This document shows, piece after piece, positions 43,389 to 50,312 of a stretch of DNA of 64,000 nt; within the stretch, counting starts at the first letter, position 1, and every line of letters begins with the position of its first letter. Origin of the DNA: a bacterium (GTDB taxonomy: Bacteria; Auribacterota; UBA3054); NCBI GenBank assembly GCA_017616555.1, contig JAFZXZ010000022.1:64016-128015 (forward strand), written 5' to 3'. Both the position numbers and the translations under genes were made by a program. A model generated the notes under the pieces. The model ran no database searches. It worked only from the letters and a program-made list of their open reading frames with translations, and was not told the origin of the DNA.

Positions 43389-44126
43389 TTAGAACTGCTC
43401 GATAAGTTCGCCGATCTCGTCTTCCACTGCCACCATCGTCTCAGTGATGCGGTTGCGGAAGAAGAAGAAGGCCGCCAGGGCGGGAATGGCGACGACCAGG
43501 CCGCCGGCGGTCGTGATCAGAGCTTCGGAAATGTTGTTGGCCAGAGCGGAAGCTTTGCCAACGCCGGAAGCGCCGATATTAGAGAACGCTTTGATCATAC
43601 CGGAGACCGTGCCCAGAAGACCAAGCATCGGGGAGATCGTAGCGACGGTGTTGAGGTAAGCAACTCTTGCCCTGAGGTCGTTGGCAAGACGTCCGCCGTA
43701 TTCCACGACAGCTTCCTGCATGCCGATCGGGCCTTTGCCCTTCTTCTCAGCGGTAATGGCGTGTCCAACGACGACCGTCAGCGCGCAGGGATGCTCCTGG
43801 CAGTACTTGTCGCATTCCTCGACTTTGTCTTTCTTGAAGTTTTCCCTGAGATATTTGACCGTTTCGTCCGGCATGAGTTTCTTCTTGCGGATGACCAGAA
43901 TGGCGTCAATGATCAGATAGACCATGTAGAAAGAGAGCAGCACGATGGGGTACATGAAAGCGCCGCCCTTGACGAAGATGAGGTCGATAAGGTTCACGCT
44001 CTGCGCGGCGGCTTCTTCAGCGCCCTCGGCGGTTTCCGCCACTTCGTCAGCAAACGCGACTAAGGGGCCTAAAAAAACGGTCAGCCAGGCGGCCAACTGC
44101 AAAAGACTGAAATTCTTCTTGGACAT
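43389..44126 (-). CDS. MotA/TolQ/ExbB-family proton channel protein
   Basis: 245 residues. N-terminal signal or first helix (about 5-25, FLGPLVAFADE), a short acidic periplasmic segment, and three membrane segments (about 52-75, 158-180, 203-230). Motifs RVAYLNTVATISPMLGLLGTVSGMIKAF and ALITTAGGLVVAIPALAAF are those of ExbB/TolQ. With the two ExbD proteins it forms the proton-driven motor of an inner-membrane complex. Confidence 0.94.
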   Translation of the reverse strand: MSKKNFSLLQLAAWLTVFLGPLVAFADEVAETAEGAEEAAAQSVNLIDLIFVKGGAFMYPIVLLSFYMVYLIIDAILVIRKKKLMPDETVKYLRENFKKDKVEECDKYCQEHPCALTVVVGHAITAEKKGKGPIGMQEAVVEYGGRLANDLRARVAYLNTVATISPMLGLLGTVSGMIKAFSNIGASGVGKASALANNISEALITTAGGLVVAIPALAAFFFFRNRITETMVAVEDEIGELIEQF

Positions 44127-44158
44127 GGGATCTCTCCTTTTTTATGAAGGTTTATTGA

Positions 44159-44974
44159 TTATTTATTTTCTTTCTTTTTGAGTTCTTCTATTTTTTTCTG
44201 GGCCTCTTTCTTGTAGGGGCCTTCCTTGTCTTCGGCGATCTGCTGGAAATAGAAAAGGGCATTCTTCGTTTCGCCCAGGGCTTCGTAAGCTTCGCCGCAA
44301 CCCCACAGAGCTTCCAGCTCCAGGTCGGGGATGTCGCCGTAAAGGACGACCACGGATGCGAAGTTCTCCAGGGCGCCGCGGTATTCCTTGGCTTCCATCT
44401 GAAGTTTCGCCAAAGCGAGGTGCATTCTGGCATTGGCGGCTTCGGAGCCGGAACCGCTGGCAAGTATTTCGCTGTAAGTCTTGATGAGCTCTTCTTTGCT
44501 CATCTCGTCGGACCTGAGGTCGAGGTTCATGACGTCTATTTCGCCTTTGTAAGCGCCTTTCGGGAAAAACTTGGCGTATTCGTCGAAGATCTTCTTCGCC
44601 TCGTCGTCCTTCTTCTCGTTGACGGCCACCAGGCCTTTGCCGTAGAGCGCCATTTCGTTCCAACGGACCGGCATGCCCTGGAAGCGTTTACCCCAGGCAG
44701 CCGAGATGGTCTTGATCTTGGCGAAATCTTTCTTTTTCAAAGCCGTCTGGTAATCTGTGAAATCGCCGGGCTCGTTGATCTTCGTCTGCTTGAAGGAGAC
44801 TTTTTCATCGTCGAAGGCGAAGCTTCCCTTGCTGGTCGAGATCTCGACCTGGCCTTTGGCGTTGCGGGAGATGGTCCCTTTGTAGCGCGTTCCGTTCGCC
44901 AGTACAAGTTCGTCGGCGTTGACCGCGAACGCGGCGAAAAGAAGGAGCATGATGACTAAATAAATTCTATTCAT
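44159..44974 (-). CDS. Secreted TPR protein
   Basis: 271 residues. Signal peptide (about 1-21, AFAVNADE), a small beta domain (about 22-60; ELVLANGTRYKGTISR and FAFDDEKVSF) and then TPR-like helices (about 70-265; EAANARMHLALAKLQMEAKEY, ALWGCGEAYEALGETKNALFYF). Periplasmic, located between the large TPR gene (14 bases) and exbB (32 bases). Function unknown; likely an accessory of the ExbBD motor. Confidence 0.85.
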   Translation of the reverse strand: MNRIYLVIMLLLFAAFAVNADELVLANGTRYKGTISRNAKGQVEISTSKGSFAFDDEKVSFKQTKINEPGDFTDYQTALKKKDFAKIKTISAAWGKRFQGMPVRWNEMALYGKGLVAVNEKKDDEAKKIFDEYAKFFPKGAYKGEIDVMNLDLRSDEMSKEELIKTYSEILASGSGSEAANARMHLALAKLQMEAKEYRGALENFASVVVLYGDIPDLELEALWGCGEAYEALGETKNALFYFQQIAEDKEGPYKKEAQKKIEELKKKENK

Positions 44975-44988
44975 ATGACTTTCCTTAA

Positions 44989-47754
44989 TTATTCAGCGTC
45001 ATTGGGGTAACGGGCCTTGAACTGAGATTTGGCTTCCTCAAGCTCGTTGTTCAGTCCCAGTTTCTTGTAGCAGGCGATCAAGCCCTTGTAGGCCGGGACG
45101 GCGTAGTCCGGCATCTTGCCGTAAAGGATCGTGCAGCGTTTGTAGAACTGCGCCGCTTCCTTCACGTTGCCGGAAATGAAGTTCGCTTCGGCGCGCATAA
45201 GGACCGCTTCCGCGGACTGCTTGGCGTCGGGCCTCAGGCCCAGAACTTCCTGGCATTTCTGATCGACCAGTTTCGCTTCCTTGGCTTCGAGGGCGCAGCG
45301 GGCGCGGTGCAATAGAGCGGTGATCCTGACCTGGGCGTTCGGCACCACAAAGTTGTCCAAGAGGTCGTCGTAGAGAGGCGCGCAAGTCTTGTGGTCGCCG
45401 GAAAGATAGGCGGCCTCAGCGCGCTGGAAGAGCGATTCGTCCACGTTCTCGGCGGCTTCCCTCGTAAGGGCGAGCGATTCATCGGCGGTCTGCGCGGCCT
45501 TCGCGTAAGCGCCGGCCAGATTCTCGGCGGCCGCCTTGAAAGCCAGGGCGTAGCCTTTCTGAGCGTCGTTCATTTTGAAGCTGTCGAGCTTCGCCAAAGC
45601 GGCGTCGGTCTTCTCCCTGTCCTTGGCTCTCACGGGAATGGAAAGCAAAGCGATCCTAGCGGCGTCGCTGCCCATGGTTTCAAGGTCTTTCTCCCATTCT
45701 TCGGTGGAGTACTGCTGACTGACCAAGACCTCCCCTACTCTGACCAGGGAGAGCGCGCCGTAACCGGTCTCGGGATATTTCTGGTAAGCTTCCTTGAAAG
45801 CTTCCACCGCTTCAAAATATTTGTTGCCCAAAACCTTGTCTTCGCCGACTTCATAGGCGGCTTCCGGAGCATAGCCGTGCTCGGGATATTCTTTTACGAG
45901 TCTGGCGCTGTACTCGGCGGCATCCGCGTATTTGCGGTCGCTCTTGGCGAAGTAAGCCATCCAGTAGAGCGCGTCGCCGGCTTCCGGAGACTTGGGATAA
46001 TCTTTCAGGATCTTGTCAAGATTCTCTTTCATGCCGGCCATGTCGTTGGCATAGTAGGAACAGAAAGCCTTCTGCAGGATAGCGACCGGCTTGGACTTCT
46101 CAGCCGCTTCCTTATCAAGAGCCAGTACGCGGTCGAAGGTCTCTTTAGCCTTGTCGTATTTCTGTTCGGACATATAGACGCCGCCCAGAGTCATAAGGAT
46201 GTCGGCCTGCAGGTCGCTGTCCGCGAATTCCGTCAGCATCTTCTCCAGGACTTCCACGCCTTCTTCCACTTTGCCCTGCTTCACGCACATGTCGGCCTGC
46301 AGATACAAAGCTTGTTCTTTCAGCCTCGGCAGCGTGACTTCCGCGCAGAGCTCCGCGGCCTTTTCGAAGTTCTTGGCTTCCGCTTCCGCCGTGGCGTAGG
46401 CTAGCTTGATCTCATGCACATACTCTTCGAGCTTGTATTCCTTGGCGAATTCCGGGAATTCCTCGATGGTCTTCTGGAGGAAGTCCAGCGCGTCCTGATA
46501 ACGCTTCTGCTCGATGTAGCCTTCCGTCAAGCGGACGTAGCTCTGCGGCACCAGCGTGCTCTCGGGGAATTTTTCCGCGAACTGCTTCAAGGCCTCCTCG
46601 GCCTCTTTGTATTTCTGGTCTTTAAGGAGCGCATCTCCCAGGAGGAAATACATATTTTCGGCAACTTCGCCTTCCTTGTACTCCTCCAGGCCGGCTTTCA
46701 GATTTCTGACCGCTTCGCCGGGCTGATTGTCCTCAAGAAGCCCCTGGGCCAGAACGAGCCTCATGGGAGCGGCGACGTCGTTGCCGGGATACTTCTTGAT
46801 AAACTCAAGGTAAGAATTCTCGGCGCGCTTGAAATCCTTGGCGGAAATGTCGCTCTGGACGCTCCTGAACCAAGCCTGCGTGCTGAACTCAACTTCCGGA
46901 TACAAACGCATGATGCCTTCGAAACCGATCCTCGCTTCCAAAAAGTGACCGAGCTGTTCGTAAGTCTGGGCGATCTCCCACAGAATGCCGGCGTTCTGGG
47001 CTTTTTCATCCGGTTTCTTGCCGGGCGTCTTGATCCTGCGGTAAACGTTGATAGCGCCTACGTAGTTGCTGCATCCGCGGTATATCTCGCCGAGCTTGTA
47101 GAAAGTGGCGATGCGCACGTCCTTGTTGTTGTTCGTCTTCAAAATGTTGCGCATCATCTTTTCCGCTTCCTCGGGCTGGCCGTTCCTGACGAAGATCTCA
47201 GCCAGAACATAGGAGGAGGGAATGAAAAGCTCGTGGTTGGGGTTCTTGGTGAAATCCGCGATCTGCTTTTTGGCGTCGTCATAGCGGCCTTTCTTGACCA
47301 AAACTTTGGCGTACTCAAGGTAAGCGGAGTTTCTGGCCGGGCTCTTGGGGACTTCCCTTAAGAACTTCTGGACCAGCGCCAGCGCTTCGTCATACTTTCC
47401 CTGGGCGACCAATACGTGCGCCTTGGCGACCTTAGCCTCATCCACGCGCTGGATGGTGTCGGCGTATTTGCCGTAGCGCTTGGAAAGCTTGTCCAGAGTC
47501 TTGTTGGCGTCGTCGTAGCGCCCAACTTCCACATAAGCCATAGCGAGCTGATACAATACTTCCATGTTCGCCGGGTGGAAGGGATAGTTGTTCTCGGCAT
47601 TCTCCAAAAGCGGGATGGCCGCCGTCAGCGCCTTGTCGGCCGTCTTCAAGGCCTTGTTGACCGCTTCCTCGGCGGCAGCCGAGGGCGCCGCCAAAGAAGG
47701 GACGCTCAGGAAAATAAGAAAAACCAGAAGGGAAAATAGTTTGCTGATCCTCAT
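44989..47754 (-). CDS. Large secreted TPR protein
   Basis: 921 residues. Signal peptide (about 1-23, SVPSLAAPSA) followed by at least a dozen TPR-type repeats (about 35-910), e.g. MEVLYQLAMAYVEVGRYDDA, FYKLGEIYRGCSNYVGAI, LMTLGGVYMSEQKYDKAKE. First gene of the operon TPR-TPR-exbB-exbD-exbD-DUF4159-nupC, with a consensus promoter upstream. Repeat stacks of this kind usually hold other proteins in the periplasm; the partner is unknown. Confidence 0.88.
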   Translation of the reverse strand: MRISKLFSLLVFLIFLSVPSLAAPSAAAEEAVNKALKTADKALTAAIPLLENAENNYPFHPANMEVLYQLAMAYVEVGRYDDANKTLDKLSKRYGKYADTIQRVDEAKVAKAHVLVAQGKYDEALALVQKFLREVPKSPARNSAYLEYAKVLVKKGRYDDAKKQIADFTKNPNHELFIPSSYVLAEIFVRNGQPEEAEKMMRNILKTNNNKDVRIATFYKLGEIYRGCSNYVGAINVYRRIKTPGKKPDEKAQNAGILWEIAQTYEQLGHFLEARIGFEGIMRLYPEVEFSTQAWFRSVQSDISAKDFKRAENSYLEFIKKYPGNDVAAPMRLVLAQGLLEDNQPGEAVRNLKAGLEEYKEGEVAENMYFLLGDALLKDQKYKEAEEALKQFAEKFPESTLVPQSYVRLTEGYIEQKRYQDALDFLQKTIEEFPEFAKEYKLEEYVHEIKLAYATAEAEAKNFEKAAELCAEVTLPRLKEQALYLQADMCVKQGKVEEGVEVLEKMLTEFADSDLQADILMTLGGVYMSEQKYDKAKETFDRVLALDKEAAEKSKPVAILQKAFCSYYANDMAGMKENLDKILKDYPKSPEAGDALYWMAYFAKSDRKYADAAEYSARLVKEYPEHGYAPEAAYEVGEDKVLGNKYFEAVEAFKEAYQKYPETGYGALSLVRVGEVLVSQQYSTEEWEKDLETMGSDAARIALLSIPVRAKDREKTDAALAKLDSFKMNDAQKGYALAFKAAAENLAGAYAKAAQTADESLALTREAAENVDESLFQRAEAAYLSGDHKTCAPLYDDLLDNFVVPNAQVRITALLHRARCALEAKEAKLVDQKCQEVLGLRPDAKQSAEAVLMRAEANFISGNVKEAAQFYKRCTILYGKMPDYAVPAYKGLIACYKKLGLNNELEEAKSQFKARYPNDAE

Positions 47755-47782
47755 AGATATTCCTTAAGTGATTATTAAAGAT

Positions 47783-47812
47783 ATTATACCTTATTATAGG
47801 GCCGGGTGTCAA
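47783..47812 (-). promoter_or_regulatory. Sigma-70-type promoter of the TPR/exbBD operon
   Basis: Minus strand: TTGACA (47807-47812), 18-base spacer, TATAAT (47783-47788), about 28 bases before the start codon at 47754. Both hexamers match the consensus fully. Confidence 0.85.
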
Positions 47813-47831
47813 ACCAAAAGCCCCCTTCAAA

Positions 47832-47860
47832 TTGCATTCCCAATTCCTTTCTGATAGAAT
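47832..47860 (+). promoter_or_regulatory. Sigma-70-type promoter of rnfB
   Basis: TTGCAT (47832-47837), 17-base spacer, TGaTAGAAT (hexamer 47855-47860), 30 bases before the ATG at 47891. It is divergent to the 47783 promoter. Confidence 0.75.
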
Positions 47861-47890
47861 TTCAACTGAATCAAAAAACGGGAACGAATT

Positions 47891-48685
47891 ATGTTGTACG
47901 CGCTTATCTGCATGGGCGGCCTGGGCCTTATTTTCGGCATAGGCTTAGCCATTGCCTCGAAAGTATTTGCGGTCAAAACTGATCCTAGAGTGGAAGCGAT
48001 AATGGAAGTTTTGCCCAACGCCAACTGCGGCGGCTGCGGTTTCGCCGGCTGTTCGGCTTACGCTTCGGCGGTCGCTGAGGGCAAGGCGGAATTCGACCAC
48101 TGCGCGCCCGGCGGCAAGGAAGTTGCCGCAAAGATAGCCGCCATCATGGGCCAGGAATTGGGCGATTTTGAAAAATCCATCGCCTACATCCGCTGCCAGG
48201 GCCACTCTTCCCTGCAGACCGACTACAACGGCCCGAAGACCTGCGCCCAGGCCGCCATCCCGGCCTTGGGTCCCTTTGACTGCAAATTCTCCTGCCTGAA
48301 GCTCGGCGACTGCGTTTCCGCCTGCCAGTTCGGCGCCATCTCAATAAAGCCCGGCGAAATACCCGTTATCGATCCCGAGATATGCGGCGGCTGCGGAAGC
48401 TGCGCTAGAGCCTGTCCCAAGAAAGTCATAGCTATAGGCCCGGTCTCCCGTTCCATCAAAGTGGCCTGCGCTTCCCAGGACAAGCCCGTTGTCAAGAGAA
48501 AATTCTGCCAGACCGCCTGCATCGGCTGCCAGAAGTGCGTGAAGAACTGCCCGGCCGAAGCGATATCGATGGACGGCTTGGTGGCGGTCATTGACAAGAA
48601 GAAGTGCACGATGTGCGGGACCTGCGTGGCGAACTGCCCGACCGGCGCCATCATCAACACCATGCCGACCGAGCAATCAGCCTGA
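47891..48685 (+). CDS. rnfB: RnfB-family electron transport subunit
   Basis: 264 residues. N-terminal membrane helix (about 1-25), then the Rnf-type FeS domain NCGGCGFAGCSAYA with a further Cys (about 46-72), a Cys-containing segment CKFSCLKLGDCVSAC, and three ferredoxin clusters CGGCGSCARACP, CIGCQKCVKNCP, CTMCGTCVANCP. In the Rnf complex it takes electrons from ferredoxin at the inner membrane and drives ion export. It is of the long form found in Bacteroidota. No rnfACDEG gene is adjacent, so it is an orphan in this window. Confidence 0.93.
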   Translation: MLYALICMGGLGLIFGIGLAIASKVFAVKTDPRVEAIMEVLPNANCGGCGFAGCSAYASAVAEGKAEFDHCAPGGKEVAAKIAAIMGQELGDFEKSIAYIRCQGHSSLQTDYNGPKTCAQAAIPALGPFDCKFSCLKLGDCVSACQFGAISIKPGEIPVIDPEICGGCGSCARACPKKVIAIGPVSRSIKVACASQDKPVVKRKFCQTACIGCQKCVKNCPAEAISMDGLVAVIDKKKCTMCGTCVANCPTGAIINTMPTEQSA

Positions 48686-48695
48686 CGATATCGTC

Positions 48696-48795
48696 GCGAA
48701 AGATTCCATAGACCCCGCGCTCACGGACTACGCGCTCAAGTTCCCTACCCCGCCATCCTCCGTGAGTTCGCTAAGGGGTCTATGGAATCTTCCGC
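48696..48795. repeat. Intergenic inverted-repeat element, copy B
   Basis: 21-base arms (48696-48716 / 48775-48795; 20 of 21 pairs) around a 58-base centre. Same centre as copy A (CGCTCACGGACTACGCGCTCA, TCCTCCGTGAGTTCGCT) and similar arms (ATTCCATAGACCCC against CTTCCATAAACCC). It lies between rnfB and the uracil permease, 11 bases after the rnfB stop. Confidence 0.85.
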
Positions 48796-48822
48796 TCCGT
48801 CCTCTGAAATAAAGATTTAATT

Positions 48823-48844
48823 TTTGCAAAGAATTCTTTGCAAA
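48823..48844. promoter_or_regulatory. Perfect palindrome upstream of the uracil permease, possible operator
   Basis: A 22-bp perfect palindrome, half site TTTGCAAAGAA, ends 11 bases before the ATG at 48856. It follows an AT-rich box (TTTAAT at 48816-48821) that could be a -10, so it would overlap the transcription start, a classic repressor position. It is also able to form an RNA hairpin before the Shine-Dalgarno AGGTAA. Confidence 0.6.
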
Positions 48845-48855
48845 CAGGTAAAGCA

Positions 48856-50064
48856 ATGAAAGAATTATCGCCTGTCCGCAAGACCATCGTCGGCATCCAG
48901 TTCCTCTTCGTAGCCTTCGGCGCCACGGTCACAATGCCTTTGCTTTTAGGCATAGACCCCTCCACCGCGCTTCTCACCGCGGGGGTTGGCACGCTGATCT
49001 TCCATTTTGTGACGAAAGGAAAAGTGCCAATCTACCTTGGCAGCAACTTTGCCTTCCTGATGCCGATGGCGCTGGTTTTGGAAGATTGGGGAATGCCGGG
49101 CGTAATGACGGGACTAGTAGGCGTGGCGCTCATCTATTTCCTCATTTCCGCTCTCGTCCGTTGGAAAGGGATCGCTATCCTTGACCGTCTTTTCCCGCCT
49201 GTGGTCATCGGGCCGACTATCATGCTTATAGGACTTTCGCTTTGTCCCTCGGCTATCGACATGGCCAAAAATGATTGGTTTTTGGCGATCATAGCGCTTG
49301 CGGCGGCCATAGCCGTGCTGGCCTGGGGCAAGGGGCTTCTTGGACTTTTGCCGATAGTTGTCGGCATAGCCGTCGCCTACCTGGTCGCAGCCTGCATGGG
49401 CAAAATAAATTTCTCCCCTATCGCTGACGCTCCCTGGTTCACTCTGCCGAAAAACATCACTCATCCGCAGATGCCGACATTAGCCTGGCAGCCTTTGGTC
49501 GTAATGATGCCTATTGCTTTGGTCTCCATAATTGAGCATGTCGGCGACGTCTATGTCATCAGCCAAGTGGCGGAAAAAGATTTTGTCCACGAGCCCGGAC
49601 TGCACCGCACCATTTTGGGCGACGGTCTGGCCGTTCTCTTCGGCGCCTTGATCGGCGGTCCTCCTGTTACAACTTACAGCGAAGTGACTGGCGCGATACA
49701 GATAACCCGCGTGACTGATCCCGTAGTCCTGCGCATCACCGCCGTTTCCGCCATACTGCTTTCCGTCAGCGGCAAGATGAACGCCTTTTTGCGATTCATT
49801 CCCAAGGGCATCCTGGGCGGAATAATGCTCCTGCTCTTCGGCACCATCGCGTCTGTCGGCATTCAGAGCATGATCCGCCACAAGGTCGATTTTTCGCAGA
49901 CGCGCAACACGATAATCGTTTCTCTGATGCTGGCTCTGGGAATTGGCAGCGCGACGTTGACGGCCGGGAAATTCACGCTGAGTTCGATTGGGCTTTGCGC
50001 TCTGATTGGCATCGCGCTGAATCTGATTTTGCCGAAAAGCCATCCTGCCGACGAGCAAAAATAA
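48856..50064 (+). CDS. Uracil/xanthine permease (NAT/NCS2 family, UraA-like)
   Basis: 402 residues from the ATG at 48856 (MKELSPVRKTIVGIQ), which has AGGTAA upstream; an in-frame TTG at 48838 was not preferred. About 12-14 membrane segments. NCS2 features: LQF-like IQFLFVAFGATVTMP, YLGSNFAFLMPM, FPPVVIGPTIMLIGLSL, ALVSIIEHVGDVYVI with Glu in the substrate region, and GGPPVTTYSEVTGAI. Imports uracil or xanthine by proton symport; the substrate cannot be fixed. Upstream palindrome suggests regulation. Confidence 0.92.
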   Translation: MKELSPVRKTIVGIQFLFVAFGATVTMPLLLGIDPSTALLTAGVGTLIFHFVTKGKVPIYLGSNFAFLMPMALVLEDWGMPGVMTGLVGVALIYFLISALVRWKGIAILDRLFPPVVIGPTIMLIGLSLCPSAIDMAKNDWFLAIIALAAAIAVLAWGKGLLGLLPIVVGIAVAYLVAACMGKINFSPIADAPWFTLPKNITHPQMPTLAWQPLVVMMPIALVSIIEHVGDVYVISQVAEKDFVHEPGLHRTILGDGLAVLFGALIGGPPVTTYSEVTGAIQITRVTDPVVLRITAVSAILLSVSGKMNAFLRFIPKGILGGIMLLLFGTIASVGIQSMIRHKVDFSQTRNTIIVSLMLALGIGSATLTAGKFTLSSIGLCALIGIALNLILPKSHPADEQK

Positions 50065-50070
50065 CTCATT

Positions 50071-50089
50071 CGCAAAGTCGGCGCATACC
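50071..50089 (+). repeat. Extra arm sequence of copy C
   Basis: 19 bases identical to the reverse complement of the right arm of copy C (50279-50297). The whole 227-bp stretch 50071-50297 is therefore bounded by inverted 19-bp repeats, with copy E and copy C inside. Confidence 0.75.
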
Positions 50090-50108
50090 ACTTGTGATTT
50101 GTCGCTAC

Positions 50109-50174
50109 GCAAAAGGCATGTGCCCTTGGCAAACAGGCTTCGCTAAGTTTGCTTACGGGTACATGCCTTCTTGC
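50109..50174. repeat. Short relative of the inverted-repeat element, copy E
   Basis: Arms GCAAAAGGCATGTGCCC (50109-50125) and its near complement (50157-50174; one inserted base and one G-T pair) around a 31-base centre that holds an inner GCAAAC / GTTTGC pair. Same two-tier layout as copies A-D and a similar end (GTTTGCTTA against GTTCGCTTA), but a shorter and otherwise different centre. Confidence 0.6.
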
Positions 50175-50198
50175 TTCGCTCCAAATTGAACGCAAGGA

Positions 50199-50296
50199 GC
50201 AAAGTGCGGCGCATACCCCCAAGCGAACTCACGGAGGACGCAAATCAAGGCAATGCACGCGTAGTCCGTGAGCGGCGGGGTATGCGCCGACTTTGC
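50199..50296. repeat. Intergenic inverted-repeat element, copy C
   Basis: Arms 50199-50219 and 50277-50296 (complementary except for one inserted base, core GGCGCATACCCC) around a 57-base centre. It is inverted relative to A and B: its reverse complement reads CGCTCACGGACTACGCG...CCTTGATTTGCGTCCTCCGTGAGTTCGCTT in pieces shared with A, B and D. It lies between the convergent permease and kinase-like genes. Confidence 0.83.
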
Positions 50297-50312
50297 GTCC
50301 ATCGCGAAGAAA

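Noticed and set aside
45391-46404. Plus-strand 337-codon frame
   Set aside because: Antisense of the large TPR gene, no start signal or domain.
48696-48795. Repeat copy B as an intrinsic terminator of rnfB
   Set aside because: The stem is separated by a 58-base centre and no T-run follows; the same element sits upstream of a promoter in copy D.
1424-50296. Repeat copies as a CRISPR or integron attC array
   Set aside because: Copies are dispersed singletons in both orientations, with conserved centres and variable ends; no cas or integrase gene is near.
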